The notes under the pieces: generated by a model
Database searches by the model: none
Told to the model about the DNA's origin: nothing
What the model saw: only the letters and a program-made list of their open reading frames with translations
Shown: positions 27,101 to 36,723 of the stretch, piece by piece
How the letters are laid out: each line of letters starts with the position of its first letter
How positions within the stretch are numbered: position 1 is the first letter of the stretch
Source of the DNA: Pseudomonas sp. PDM05
Lineage (GTDB): Bacteria > Pseudomonadota > Gammaproteobacteria > Pseudomonadales > Pseudomonadaceae
Assembly (NCBI RefSeq): GCF_014851685.1
Contig: NZ_JACVAC010000023.1
Location: 1-60,289 of the forward strand
Reading direction: 5' to 3'
DNA length: 60,289 bases
Made by a program: the position numbers and the translations under genes

Positions 27101-29731
27101 ATGGCCCAGAACTCCACCCGTTTGCTTCGTCGACTCAACCCTTTCTGCGCGCAGGCGTTGAGTGCGGCCGCGTCCCTGTGCCAGGGCAGCGGCCACGCGC
27201 AAATCACCATTGAACACTGGCTGCTCAAGCTGCTGGGCCAGGGGGAGGGCGACCTCACGGTCATCGCGCGGCGTTACGAGTGGAATCTGGAGGCACTGTG
27301 GTACGGCCTGCTTGAACACCTCGACGGCCTGCCACGCAGCGTGCAGGGCAAGCCGCAGTTGTCCGCGCCCTTGCAGCAATTGATCAGGCAGGCCTGGTTA
27401 CGCGCCTCGCTCGACGACAACAACGACAGCCTGCGCTCGGTGCATCTGTTGGGCGCGCTGATGGAGACGCCCGGCCTGTTGGCCTGCGAAGCCGCCTGGC
27501 CATTGCTCAGTCTCGGTGAGGCACAGTTGCAGCGGTTGATGGGGCTGCTGGACCAGGTCTCCGAAGAGCGTCCGGCGCTGCAAGAGACTGTCGAACCGGA
27601 GTCCATTGAACCGAAGGGTGATGATGCCCGGTCGGCAACGCTGGACAGGTTCACCAGAGACCTCACCGCGAAGGCCGCACAAGGAGAGATTGACCCGGTG
27701 TTTGGCCGTGACGATGAAATCCGTCAGGTCATCGACATCCTCAGCCGTCGGCGTAAAAACAATCCGCTGCTGGTGGGCGAGCCTGGCGTCGGCAAAACGG
27801 CCTTGGTGGAAGGCCTGGCATTGAGCATTGCCCAGGGACGCGTGCCTGACAGCCTCAAGTCAGTCTGCGTACGCACTCTTGACCTGGGGTTGTTGCAGGC
27901 GGGTGCGGGCGTCAAGGGCGAGTTCGAGCAACGCCTGAAAAGCCTGATCGATGCCGTGCAACAAGCCGACAGCCCGGTGCTGCTGTTCATCGACGAGGCC
28001 CACACCCTGATCGGCGCCGGCAACCAGGCCGGCGCTGCCGACGCCGCCAACCTGCTTAAACCCGCGTTGGCCCGTGGCGAGTTGCGCACCATCGCCGCGA
28101 CCACCTGGAGTGAGTACAAACAGTACTTCGAGCGCGATGCGGCCCTCGAAAGACGTTTTCAAATGGTCAAGGTCGACGAGCCGGACGACGCCAATGCCGG
28201 CCTGATGCTGCGCGGCCTGAAATCGCGCTACGCCACTCACCATGGCGTGCATATCCAGGACGCGGCGGTGCAGGCCGCAGTCAGCCTTTCACGGCGTTAC
28301 CTGACCGGGCGCCAACTGCCGGACAAAGCGGTCGACCTGCTCGACACCGCCAGTGCCCGCGTGCGCATGAGCCTGGATTGTGAGCCGCAAGCGCTGGTCC
28401 GGCTGAAGGCGCGGCAAGCGGCGCTGGAACTGGAGCGTCAGGCATTGGAGCAAGACCAGGCCCTCAGCGGCGGCGACGTTGGCGAGCGCCTGGGGCTGAT
28501 CGACGTGCAATCCGCGGATTTGCAGCGCGAGCAAAGCGCACTGGAGCAGCAATACCGGCAAGAGCGTCAGTTGGCCGAACAACTGATGAGTGCACGCCGG
28601 ATGCAGCCACCACAACCGGGCACCTGCGCACGGCTACAACGGGAACTCCATGCCATTCAAGGCGAGCAGCCGCTGCTGTCACTGGATGTCGACGTACGCA
28701 GCGTGGCCCACGTGATTGCCGATTGGACCGGCGTTCCGCTGGGCAGCTTGCTCAAGGACGAACACCGCAGCCTGTTGGCGCTGGAGCAGCAGTTGGGGCA
28801 GCGGGTGATCGGCCAGGCTGCGGCGCTGAGCGCATTGGCACAACGGCTGCGCGCGGCCAAGACCGGCCTGACCAACGAGCATGCACCGCTGGGAGTGTTC
28901 CTGCTGGTGGGTACCAGCGGCGTGGGTAAGACCGAGACCGCCCTGGCCCTCGCAGACAGCCTGTTCGGCGGCGAAAAATCACTGATCACCCTGAACTTTT
29001 CCGAGTACCAGGAAGCCCACACCGTCAGCCAGCTCAAAGGCTCGCCGCCCGGTTACGTCGGCTATGGCAAGGGCGGTGTGCTGACCGAAGCCGTGCGGCA
29101 GCGGCCCTACAGTGTTGTGCTGTTGGACGAGGTCGAAAAGGCGCACAGCGACGTGCTCAATCTGTTTTACCAAGTGTTTGATCGTGGATTCATGCGAGAC
29201 GGTGAAGGGCGCGAGATCGACTTTCGCAACACCGTCATCCTCATGACCTCCAATCTCGGCAGCGACCTGCTGTACGACTGCTTGCAGGCCCAGCCCGACG
29301 CCCCCGACAGCCTGCTGCACGAACAACTGCGGCCCATCCTGCGCGAACACTTCCAGCCGGCCTTGCTTGCACGGTTCCAGACGTTGATCTATCGACCGCT
29401 GCAAGCCGACGCACTCAAGCGCATCGTCGCGCTCAAGCTGGCCCAAGTGGCCAAGCGGTTGCGTTTCCACTATGGCCTCGACTGCCGGTTGGGCGACTCA
29501 CTCCACGAAGCCCTGGTTGCCGCCTGCCTGTTACCGGACATGGGCGCGCGCAACATCGACAGCCTGCTCAACGAACAAATCCTGCCTGTCCTCAGCCAGC
29601 AACTATTGGAGCGGCGCGCAGCACAACAGCGTTGCCAATGCGTCAGCCTTGAGTTCAGCGAAGAGCAGGGCATCTGCCTGAGTTTCACGGACGACGATGC
29701 TGCGCCGCAAACCGCAATCATGGAGGCGTGA
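27101..29731 (+). CDS. tssH: T6SS AAA+ sheath-recycling unfoldase ClpV
   Basis: Disassembles contracted TssBC sheath using ATP in the cytoplasm. The 876-residue product has a Clp N-domain (about 10-150), a first AAA+ module with Walker A GEPGVGKTALVEG and Walker B LLFIDEAHTLIGAGN, a coiled middle domain (about 415-520), and a second AAA+ module with GTSGVGKTETALALAD and VVLLDEVEKAHSDVL, then a C-terminal small domain. All ATPase motifs are intact. ATG 27101 is chosen; a TTG two codons upstream is closer to GAGG (27086-27089) and cannot be excluded. One base separates its stop region from the vgrG start. Confidence 0.96.
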   Translation: MAQNSTRLLRRLNPFCAQALSAAASLCQGSGHAQITIEHWLLKLLGQGEGDLTVIARRYEWNLEALWYGLLEHLDGLPRSVQGKPQLSAPLQQLIRQAWLRASLDDNNDSLRSVHLLGALMETPGLLACEAAWPLLSLGEAQLQRLMGLLDQVSEERPALQETVEPESIEPKGDDARSATLDRFTRDLTAKAAQGEIDPVFGRDDEIRQVIDILSRRRKNNPLLVGEPGVGKTALVEGLALSIAQGRVPDSLKSVCVRTLDLGLLQAGAGVKGEFEQRLKSLIDAVQQADSPVLLFIDEAHTLIGAGNQAGAADAANLLKPALARGELRTIAATTWSEYKQYFERDAALERRFQMVKVDEPDDANAGLMLRGLKSRYATHHGVHIQDAAVQAAVSLSRRYLTGRQLPDKAVDLLDTASARVRMSLDCEPQALVRLKARQAALELERQALEQDQALSGGDVGERLGLIDVQSADLQREQSALEQQYRQERQLAEQLMSARRMQPPQPGTCARLQRELHAIQGEQPLLSLDVDVRSVAHVIADWTGVPLGSLLKDEHRSLLALEQQLGQRVIGQAAALSALAQRLRAAKTGLTNEHAPLGVFLLVGTSGVGKTETALALADSLFGGEKSLITLNFSEYQEAHTVSQLKGSPPGYVGYGKGGVLTEAVRQRPYSVVLLDEVEKAHSDVLNLFYQVFDRGFMRDGEGREIDFRNTVILMTSNLGSDLLYDCLQAQPDAPDSLLHEQLRPILREHFQPALLARFQTLIYRPLQADALKRIVALKLAQVAKRLRFHYGLDCRLGDSLHEALVAACLLPDMGARNIDSLLNEQILPVLSQQLLERRAAQQRCQCVSLEFSEEQGICLSFTDDDAAPQTAIMEA

Positions 29732-29732
29732 G

Positions 29733-32090
29733 ATGAGTGTCTTCTTCGATCACAGTCGACACACATTGCGGGTCAACAATGTTGCCGCGCCGCTTGAGGT
29801 TCTGGCCTTTGAAGGCAAGGAGGGGCTAAGCCAGCCGTTCAAGTACCGCATCGAATTCACCAGCCCCGACCTCGACCTCGCCGCCGACTCCATCCTCGGC
29901 CATCAAGCCAGTTTCAGCCTGCACGCCCCACCACAAAAACTGCCGCTGCTGAGCCTGTCGCCCCCCAAGATCAAACCCCTGCGCGTGCTGCACGGCGTCG
30001 TCACCGCCTTCGCCCGCCGGTCCGGCTCCAATGACCAGGCCACCTATGCAATCACCCTGCAACCGCGTCTGGCCCTGCTTGAACGTGGCCGACAGTTGCG
30101 TATCTACCAGCACCAATCCGTGCCCGAGATCGTCGAACACATCCTGCGCAGCCGCCACGCTTTCGAAGGCCAGGACTTCCTGTTCACCCTCAAGCGCGAC
30201 TACCCCCGGCGCGAACAGGTCATGCAATACGGCGAAAGCGACCTGGCCTTTATCAGCCGGCTGCTCGCCGAAGTGGGCATCTGGTATCGCTTCACCAGCG
30301 ACGAACGCCTGCGCCTAGAGGTCGTCGAGTTTTTCGATAGCCAGCGCGGTTACCAATTCGACGTCGAACTGCCATACCGCCCGCAGTCCGGGCTCGGCAG
30401 CAGCGGGCAGGACGGCGTATGGGCGTTGCAATCGAGCCACCAGGTCGTCGAGCAACAGGTCAGCGTACGCGCCTACCACCACCGCGACGCCTGCGCCCAC
30501 CTGAACGGCGGGATCGAGCAGAGCCGCGGCGGGGCCTACGGCGATGCCTACCACTACGCCGAACCCTACAGAATCCTCGGCAACCGCCTCGATCAAGACG
30601 AAGACCTGCCATGCGAAAGTGGCTACTTCTTCGCACGCCTGCGCCACGAGCAGTACCTGAACCAGCAGACCCGCCTGGGCGGCCTCAGCAGCAGCGCCAC
30701 CCTGGCGCCGGGCCAGGTCCTCAGGATCAGCGGCGGCGCACCCCAGGCGTTCCAAGCCGGTGCAGTCATCACCCGCCTGACCACCCAGGCCGCGCGCGAC
30801 CGCAGCTTCGAAGCCACGTTCGAGGCGATGCCCTATTCAGAAACCCTGTGCTTTCGCCCGGCCCCGCACGCCAAACCGCAAATCGCCGGCACCGTCCCGG
30901 CCCGCGTCACCAGCCCCCAGGCCCACGACCCTTACGGCCACATCGACATGGAAGGCCGCTACCGCGTCAACTTCCTGTTCGACCGCGACACCTGGAAACC
31001 TGGCGAAGAAAGCCTGTGGCTGCGCCTGGCCCGGCCCTACGCAGGCGACACCCACGGCCTGCACCTGCCACTGATCCCCGGCACCGAAGTGGCCATCGCC
31101 TTCGAACAAGGCGACCCGGACCGCCCCTACATCGCCCACGCCCTGCACGACAGCCAGCACGTCGACCACGTGACCCTGCGCAACTACAAACGCAACGTGC
31201 TGCGCACTCCGGCCAATAACAAACTGCGCATGGACGACACGCGGGGGCAGGAGCACATCAAGCTGAGCACGGAACACAGCGGCAAGAGCCAGTTGAACCT
31301 GGGGCATCTGGTGGATGCGCACAGGCAACAGCGTGGTGAAGGGTTCGAGTTGCGCACGGATGGGTGGGGCGCGATCCGGGGTGGGAAGGGGGTGTTTATC
31401 AGTGCGGATGAGCAGGCCAGGGCGCAGGGGCAGCAGCTTGAAATGGGCGCGGCGATGGCCCGCTTGGAGCAAGCGAGTGAGCAGTTGGACGCGCTCTCCA
31501 CTGACGCTCTGGCGGCGAATGCCGATCCGGCGGACGTGCAGGCGCAGTTGAATTTACTCAAGCAAGACCTGGAACGACTCAAGTCGTCCGTGCTTCTACT
31601 CAGCGCTCCCCGGGGCGTTGCCCTGAGCAGCGGGGAGCACCTGCAACTGGCTGCGCAGGGCAACGTGATGATCAACGCCGGGGCTGAGGCGGATGTCAGT
31701 GTGGTCAAGCGCTTGTTTATCGGTGTGGGGCAGGGCGTCAGTCTGTTTGTGCGCAAGCTGGGGATCAAGTTGATCGCCAACGCCGGCCCTGTACGTATTC
31801 AGGCACAGAACGACACGTTGGAACTGATGGCGCGCAATGGCTTGGAAATCATCAGTGCTGAAGATGAAATCCGCATCGTCGCGAAAAAGAAAATCAGCCT
31901 GAATGCAGGTGGTAGTTACATCACCCTGAATCAAAGCGGGATCGAAGCTGGCACCCAAGGTGACTTCAATATCAAGGCTGCAGATTTCCAATTCCTGGAG
32001 CCCTCCCGGCAGTCGCTGGAAATGCCACAGCCCCCTCAACTGACCGAGCATAAATCCGTGCCCTCTGGGCTTACGGGTTTCTCTGGCTGA
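29733..32090 (+). CDS. vgrG: T6SS spike protein VgrG (TssI)
   Basis: Trimeric puncturing spike at the tip of the Hcp tube; carries the PAAR tip and cargo effectors. The 785-residue product shows the gp27-like part (from SRHTLRVNNVAAPLEVLAFEGKEGLSQPF to about 390), the gp5-like OB fold (ARVTSPQAHDPYGHIDMEGRYRV ... GTEVAIAFEQGDPDRPYI, about 395-480) and a long repetitive beta needle with a DUF2345-type segment (GVALSSGEHLQLAAQGNV, about 620-740). There is no fused enzymatic extension, so effector delivery should be by non-covalent loading of the next gene product. Start ATG 29733 with TGGAGG upstream lies just after the tssH stop. Codon style changes visibly after about 31.29 kb. Confidence 0.96.
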   Translation: MSVFFDHSRHTLRVNNVAAPLEVLAFEGKEGLSQPFKYRIEFTSPDLDLAADSILGHQASFSLHAPPQKLPLLSLSPPKIKPLRVLHGVVTAFARRSGSNDQATYAITLQPRLALLERGRQLRIYQHQSVPEIVEHILRSRHAFEGQDFLFTLKRDYPRREQVMQYGESDLAFISRLLAEVGIWYRFTSDERLRLEVVEFFDSQRGYQFDVELPYRPQSGLGSSGQDGVWALQSSHQVVEQQVSVRAYHHRDACAHLNGGIEQSRGGAYGDAYHYAEPYRILGNRLDQDEDLPCESGYFFARLRHEQYLNQQTRLGGLSSSATLAPGQVLRISGGAPQAFQAGAVITRLTTQAARDRSFEATFEAMPYSETLCFRPAPHAKPQIAGTVPARVTSPQAHDPYGHIDMEGRYRVNFLFDRDTWKPGEESLWLRLARPYAGDTHGLHLPLIPGTEVAIAFEQGDPDRPYIAHALHDSQHVDHVTLRNYKRNVLRTPANNKLRMDDTRGQEHIKLSTEHSGKSQLNLGHLVDAHRQQRGEGFELRTDGWGAIRGGKGVFISADEQARAQGQQLEMGAAMARLEQASEQLDALSTDALAANADPADVQAQLNLLKQDLERLKSSVLLLSAPRGVALSSGEHLQLAAQGNVMINAGAEADVSVVKRLFIGVGQGVSLFVRKLGIKLIANAGPVRIQAQNDTLELMARNGLEIISAEDEIRIVAKKKISLNAGGSYITLNQSGIEAGTQGDFNIKAADFQFLEPSRQSLEMPQPPQLTEHKSVPSGLTGFSG

Positions 32091-32121
32091 TCACCTTGCG
32101 AAACCAGAAGTGAACTACGCC

Positions 32122-34764
32122 ATGACCAACTTGTTTTCTCGGTTTTTCGAGCTCTTCAGTCCCGCTCGACACACGCCGATCTACTTGCCCGACTCGCCCA
32201 CGGCGCAGAGCCGCTCTGCTCATTCAACTGCGCCTGCGCCAACACCGTTACCACTGAAGAACTGGAGCCATCCCTTCAAGGACAAAGCTCATCCGCTTCT
32301 GCAACTGACCCAAATGGCCAAGGCTGCAGCAGGTTACTACCCCGTGGGACGCAATGGCCTGTGGCACGGTGGCGTGCATTTCGACGGTGGCACTGCGGGG
32401 ACTCTGGATCAATCCGGCGTGCATTGCCTGGCCGATGGTGAAGTGGTGGCTTATCGCATCGATCAGCACTCGCCCGGCACGACCTACTTCTTTGAAAAAC
32501 TGACGGTGAAAAAGCCGTTTTCACGCAACTTCGTGTTGGTGCGCCACCGTCTTGAGGCGCCCAAAATCGAGGGCAGCCCAGACGCCCCGCCAAGCCTGGT
32601 GTTCTACAGCCTGTACATGCATTTGCGCGACTGGGCGGTGTACCAAACGGATCCGGCCATCGTACGGCCGGGATTCTGGCCCGAGGCGCAAACGCGTCGG
32701 GTCAAGGCCACGGCAAGCGATACCCACCCCGATTATCCCGGTCAGCAGGGTCTGAGCGTGTTCGGCCAGAGGCGACGTGGCAAAGCCCTGGCCCTGTTGC
32801 CTCGGGGCATGGAAGTGACGGTCAGCGGGGAAGGGGAATACCGTAAGGTGGAGGGCACCGATGGCCCGGAGGTGTTGAAAGATGCCGACGGTCGCCTGCA
32901 AGGTTATGTGGCCTATGAGTATCTGGTCGCGTTTGGCGAGGGCGTGTATCGGATCGGGGCCAGTGCACTGAATGTCCGCGCCGCAGCGAGCGCCAATAGC
33001 GACGTCCTTATGCGCTTGCCCCAGGGCACGGAAGTCTGCGTCAGCGGTGAAGGTGCCTTCCGTAAATTGGAGCGCGTAAACCAGTATGTTCACGCCGACT
33101 CTCTGGAGGGCGAGCGCGAGCCGGTAGCGGATCGCATCGTTGTCCTCGAACCGCCCTTTGCGATCAAGGCCGCCGACTTGATCGGTCACATCGGCCTATA
33201 TCAAGACTGCGCTGCTGATTACCCGGAAGAAAAACTGCATCTGGAAGTGTTCAGTGGCGATGACGTGGAAACCTTCATCGAGGATTGCCGCGCCTGGGCG
33301 GAGCGACTGCCGGCGAGCAGCAAAACCTGGCTGAAACTTGCCAAGGACACTGCCGTGGTGGCGCATCAAGCGTACTTCAGTGCAACACAACCACCGTCTC
33401 TGAACGCGGCCAACACCCCCAGCGATGCTGATTTGTGGGTGCCCAAAAGCCTGCTCGACGGGCTTCCCTCTGAGAAAAAAATCCAGGTAGCGGCGATGCC
33501 GGGTCGCAAGGTGTGCAACTGGTATCGGCTGGAAGGCCTGCTTCACGACGCAGACGGTAACCTGCTCGACGGTTGGGTTTGCGAAGAAGTCGGCGTCACT
33601 CCTTGGGTCAGTCCCTGGTCATGGGATGGCTTTGAGGTGATCTTCAACTACGACACGCCGCGCCAGGCCCTTGCCTCCTTCTTGCGTGCGGCCAACCGTT
33701 TAAGTGCAGAGCAAATCGAACGCCACGGCGCCTTGGCGGACATGGCAGATACCGGCCCGCTCAAGACGCGGCTCTACGACCTCATCGACCGCAACCGCGA
33801 TGGGAGCATGAGCGCCGACGAGCTGCAGTCCGCGATGGCGTTACCGGCCCATGCGCAGTCATTGGCGCAACTGATCATCTTTTATGAAAGCGAGTGGCGT
33901 CATGCCCCGAGTAAGTGGGATGGGTTGGACGAGATATTGGGTCATAACGGCTCGACACCGCAGCTGAATTGGGTGGCGGAGAAGGGGCGGATCAACGCGA
34001 TGAGTTGGTGGGATGAAGTGGCGGTAGGGGTTGGGCTGCCAGGGCATGGGCAGGTTTATCACTTGCATCCGGTGGGGTTGGTGGGGAAGTTCTATACAAG
34101 CAAACATAAAATCACAGTAGAACTATTAGAGAAGATAACTGGTAAATCGGGTGGCTGGTTCTCCGGGAAAGGCGCAGGCCGCGCATTTGCTGAAATGTTC
34201 AAAGTGAAGTACCCGCAAATATATAACTATGATAAGTCCCGGTTTGTTGGGGAGCTGAATGATGCACTTGAGCGGTACGGGATCATAACGCCACATCAAC
34301 AGGCGCACTTTGTTTCGCAATGTTTTCATGAGTCTGCGGCCTTCGAGACGACAGTTGAATTTGGTTCCGGCGTGCAGTATGACCCTGGAAGGCATTCGAG
34401 TGCAGTGGCTAACGGTAATACAAAGGTTGGTGATGGTCCGAAATATAAGGGCAGGGGCTTGATTCAGCTGACATGGAAAAATAACTACACGTCTTACTCT
34501 AACTACCGGAAGGTAGACTTTGTAGTGGATCCGGAAGCGCTAGCTTCCAATATGTTTAATGCGATAGACGTTTCGTGCTGGTATTGGCGGTTTAGCGGAG
34601 CTGTCACTAGGAAATATGATGCGCGGGGCGATATTAACGTTTTGGTAGATCATGAGCCTGGCAACGTTCAGCTAGTAACTCGCGCAGTGAATGGCGGTGA
34701 CAATGGTCTGCATGAGCGTATGAAAATATATGAGGAAATTCGGAAAGAATGGGGGCTTTCATGA
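32122..34764 (+). CDS. Multidomain T6SS effector: LytM-like, SH3b, EF-hand and GH19 peptidoglycan hydrolase
   Basis: Probable VgrG-delivered cell-wall hydrolase. The 880-residue product has no signal peptide. Order seen: a degenerate M23/LytM-like fold (about 55-190: HGGVHFDGG ... ADGEVVAYR ... YSLYMHLRDW, without the final HLH motif), SH3b-type segments (about 200-350 and 470-510), an EF-hand-like loop (DRNRDGSMSADEL near 560), and a C-terminal GH19/lysozyme-like domain (about 690-880: HFVSQCFHESAAFETT with a candidate catalytic Glu, GDGPKYKGRGLIQLTWKNNY). From about 34.09 kb the DNA turns AT-rich, so the toxin end looks exchanged. AGAAGTGA lies 8 bp before ATG 32122, which is preferred to the in-frame GTG at 32110. 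The stop overlaps the next gene by 4 bp. GH19 could cut the glycan of peptidoglycan; this is inferred from the family. Confidence 0.85.
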   Translation: MTNLFSRFFELFSPARHTPIYLPDSPTAQSRSAHSTAPAPTPLPLKNWSHPFKDKAHPLLQLTQMAKAAAGYYPVGRNGLWHGGVHFDGGTAGTLDQSGVHCLADGEVVAYRIDQHSPGTTYFFEKLTVKKPFSRNFVLVRHRLEAPKIEGSPDAPPSLVFYSLYMHLRDWAVYQTDPAIVRPGFWPEAQTRRVKATASDTHPDYPGQQGLSVFGQRRRGKALALLPRGMEVTVSGEGEYRKVEGTDGPEVLKDADGRLQGYVAYEYLVAFGEGVYRIGASALNVRAAASANSDVLMRLPQGTEVCVSGEGAFRKLERVNQYVHADSLEGEREPVADRIVVLEPPFAIKAADLIGHIGLYQDCAADYPEEKLHLEVFSGDDVETFIEDCRAWAERLPASSKTWLKLAKDTAVVAHQAYFSATQPPSLNAANTPSDADLWVPKSLLDGLPSEKKIQVAAMPGRKVCNWYRLEGLLHDADGNLLDGWVCEEVGVTPWVSPWSWDGFEVIFNYDTPRQALASFLRAANRLSAEQIERHGALADMADTGPLKTRLYDLIDRNRDGSMSADELQSAMALPAHAQSLAQLIIFYESEWRHAPSKWDGLDEILGHNGSTPQLNWVAEKGRINAMSWWDEVAVGVGLPGHGQVYHLHPVGLVGKFYTSKHKITVELLEKITGKSGGWFSGKGAGRAFAEMFKVKYPQIYNYDKSRFVGELNDALERYGIITPHQQAHFVSQCFHESAAFETTVEFGSGVQYDPGRHSSAVANGNTKVGDGPKYKGRGLIQLTWKNNYTSYSNYRKVDFVVDPEALASNMFNAIDVSCWYWRFSGAVTRKYDARGDINVLVDHEPGNVQLVTRAVNGGDNGLHERMKIYEEIRKEWGLS

Positions 34765-35552
34765 TGCAGGTTACGACGTATGTGTTGAGGGTGTTTGGGG
34801 TCGTATTTTTTTGTGTTTTTTCATGCGTAAGCCATGGGCAGGCAGAGTCGCCTGTCATTAGCGTAATTAGTCGTGTGCCACTCTTGTTGTCGGTTTCCGT
34901 GAAGGGAGAAACGTTCGCGGTGTCTCCATCACAACAATTTATGCGCGACGTTTTTGAGATGTATGAGGATGTGTATGTTGAAGATATAACTGGTGATGGT
35001 GTGGCAGAGGTGTTTTTTCGTTTGGAAGGGCGAGGCGCTAATGCGTGCTACAAAGTATTGACTTACATAGAACGTAATAGGTCTCTAGATGAGTTGCTTT
35101 TTTCTGGGGGGGATCTATGCAATTACAGGATGGAAAGTGGTCGCGTAGTGAGTTCTTATAAAAATGGTGCGGTGTGGATTGAGGATGTTTACTTTTTTCG
35201 AGGTGGGAGGTTTTTGATTGAACTCTCGGATAGCTGTGTAGGGTGTGGCGAGGTGACGCGTAGAGCGCACAGGCGTGATGGTTCATTTTCTAGCTTCTTA
35301 GTGTCCGATGATATGAGTTTCGAGGCTAGAGCTCCATTTGTCGCTGAAGTGAAGTCTCTAAGGGCATGGGTTTTTTCCTCGCCAGAGGCTGCAGGGCCAA
35401 CCGAAAAATATCTGATGGCGGGAGATAAAGTTACTTTTTTGAATGTTGAGCGTGTGGGCGGGGAGGAATGGGTTGAGTTTAGGTTTTCAAAAGATTCCGA
35501 CCCTGAAGGGTGGTTGAGGTGCAGCGATGTTGGTGGGTGTGATTTTGGTTGA
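34761..35552 (+). CDS. Putative periplasmic immunity protein 1 for the adjacent cell-wall effector
   Basis: A 263-residue AT-rich gene whose start overlaps the effector stop (ATGA), the usual effector-immunity arrangement. It has a clear signal peptide (about 1-27, VFGVVFFCVFSCVSHGQA), which places it in the periplasm where a peptidoglycan hydrolase would act. The middle carries DITGDGVAEVFFRLEGRGANACY, a calcium-loop or FG-GAP-like motif with conserved Cys, and the C-terminal part looks SH3-like (AGDKVTFLNVERVGGEEWVEF ... GWLRCSDV). I do not recognise a named family. The C-terminal block resembles that of the next gene, so the two are probably paralogous immunity proteins. Confidence 0.7.
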   Translation: MMQVTTYVLRVFGVVFFCVFSCVSHGQAESPVISVISRVPLLLSVSVKGETFAVSPSQQFMRDVFEMYEDVYVEDITGDGVAEVFFRLEGRGANACYKVLTYIERNRSLDELLFSGGDLCNYRMESGRVVSSYKNGAVWIEDVYFFRGGRFLIELSDSCVGCGEVTRRAHRRDGSFSSFLVSDDMSFEARAPFVAEVKSLRAWVFSSPEAAGPTEKYLMAGDKVTFLNVERVGGEEWVEFRFSKDSDPEGWLRCSDVGGCDFG

Positions 35553-35605
35553 TTTAATACTGTGAAATTAAAGTGTCGGGTTTGGTATAGAGGTGAGCAT
35601 AAAAA

Positions 35606-36385
35606 GTGGTTAAATATCTGGTTTTTGTTTTTTTCTATGTTTTTATGTTGCCGGTACTTGCGCATGAGCGCTCATGTGATGAAGTTGGCGGTGGGCGGGG
35701 TTATCGACCAGTCGAACTTGACGGAGTTGTTGTGTGCTTTGTATACGTGGAAATACCAAAGGAAAAACAAGAGCAGCTGTCGCGTGACCCTGACGGTATT
35801 GCGGCTTACTCAGTATCTAAATCTGAGGGGGCGATGCTTGTTTATGAGTTTCCGTATGCAGGGACAAAGGGCAGGATTAACGATGTGTTTTCGCTTTCTG
35901 TTGGCGATGCAGGTGGGAAAGTGTTGTTTGTGATTCATAGTGTAGAAGCACCAAACTCCTGGGATGTTGCCGGTGATATTTACGATGTGGCTGTGATGAG
36001 GGTTCAAGTCGGTCGACTTGTTAAAGATGAAAAGCTTTCTCGGTTTTTTAGTCTGGGGGGAGACTTGCTTGGTGCGCATGGGAGAAGTGGTTATATATAT
36101 CCCTATAAGGAAAGAAGTGCAGTGGTTGACGTTGTGCGCTCTCCACTGTTTGATTTTTTATATGCGTCTTCCCCGGTGGTTGGTGTGGTTAAAGAAAAAA
36201 CATTCCTATATAGAGGAGGTGTAGAGCCTTCCGAGCAAGACCCGAAGGGCATGTATTTGATAAGCGGCGATGAAGTGATGCTTGAAGATTCAACGGCCGG
36301 CTGGTGCAAGATTTTGTATTTGGGCGGAGGAAAGGAAATCAAGCGATGGATGCAATGCAAGTCAGCGACTTTCAGCAAACGCTAA
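35606..36385 (+). CDS. Putative periplasmic immunity protein 2 (paralogue)
   Basis: A 259-residue AT-rich gene starting at GTG with AGAGGTGAG 8 bp upstream. It has a signal peptide (MVKYLVFVFFYVFMLPVLAHE) and a C-terminal SH3-like part (MYLISGDEVMLEDSTAGWCKI ... RWMQCKSATF) that lines up with the end of the preceding gene (KYLMAGDKVTF ... GWLRCSDV). It is probably a second immunity protein for the same effector or an orphan kept against related effectors; no named family is recognised. The 53 bp between the two genes is AT-rich and holds nothing else. Confidence 0.65.
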   Translation: MVKYLVFVFFYVFMLPVLAHERSCDEVGGGRGYRPVELDGVVVCFVYVEIPKEKQEQLSRDPDGIAAYSVSKSEGAMLVYEFPYAGTKGRINDVFSLSVGDAGGKVLFVIHSVEAPNSWDVAGDIYDVAVMRVQVGRLVKDEKLSRFFSLGGDLLGAHGRSGYIYPYKERSAVVDVVRSPLFDFLYASSPVVGVVKEKTFLYRGGVEPSEQDPKGMYLISGDEVMLEDSTAGWCKILYLGGGKEIKRWMQCKSATFSKR

Positions 36386-36457
36386 GTTGCCAGCGCGATT
36401 GCTGCTGGTCATTGTTGGTCTAGTCAAGTCTTTAATTTCTACTGGTCGGAAGTTTCC

Positions 36458-36721
36458 ATGAAAAACATCATCCGCATCGGCGACAAAACAACCAGCGGCG
36501 GCACAGTTCTATCAGGCTCTACCACGATGATTTTCAGGGGCATAGGCGCGGCACGCCAAGGCGATCTCGTAAGTTGCCCAGTTCCTGGTCATGGTCAAAC
36601 GGTTATTGCCGAGGGGCATCCCGCATTCCGTGACCATGGTCTTCCGGTAGCCTTCGATGGGCATCGGTGTGCTTGTGGCTGCGCGTTGATTTCGTCACTG
36701 CCTGCCGTGAGTGCGCGTTAG
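36458..36721 (+). CDS. T6SS PAAR-domain spike tip
   Basis: Sharpens the VgrG spike and can recruit effectors. The 87-residue product is a single PAAR domain without extension: IRIGDKTTSGGTVLSGS at the start, GIGAARQGDLVSCPVPGHG, and a Cys/His zinc site made from His and Cys residues (GHG, EGHPAF, DGHRCACGCAL). It lies after the immunity genes and ends 2 bp before the next gene. Its cargo is inferred to be the 32122 effector. Confidence 0.93.
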   Translation: MKNIIRIGDKTTSGGTVLSGSTTMIFRGIGAARQGDLVSCPVPGHGQTVIAEGHPAFRDHGLPVAFDGHRCACGCALISSLPAVSAR

Positions 36722-36723
36722 TC

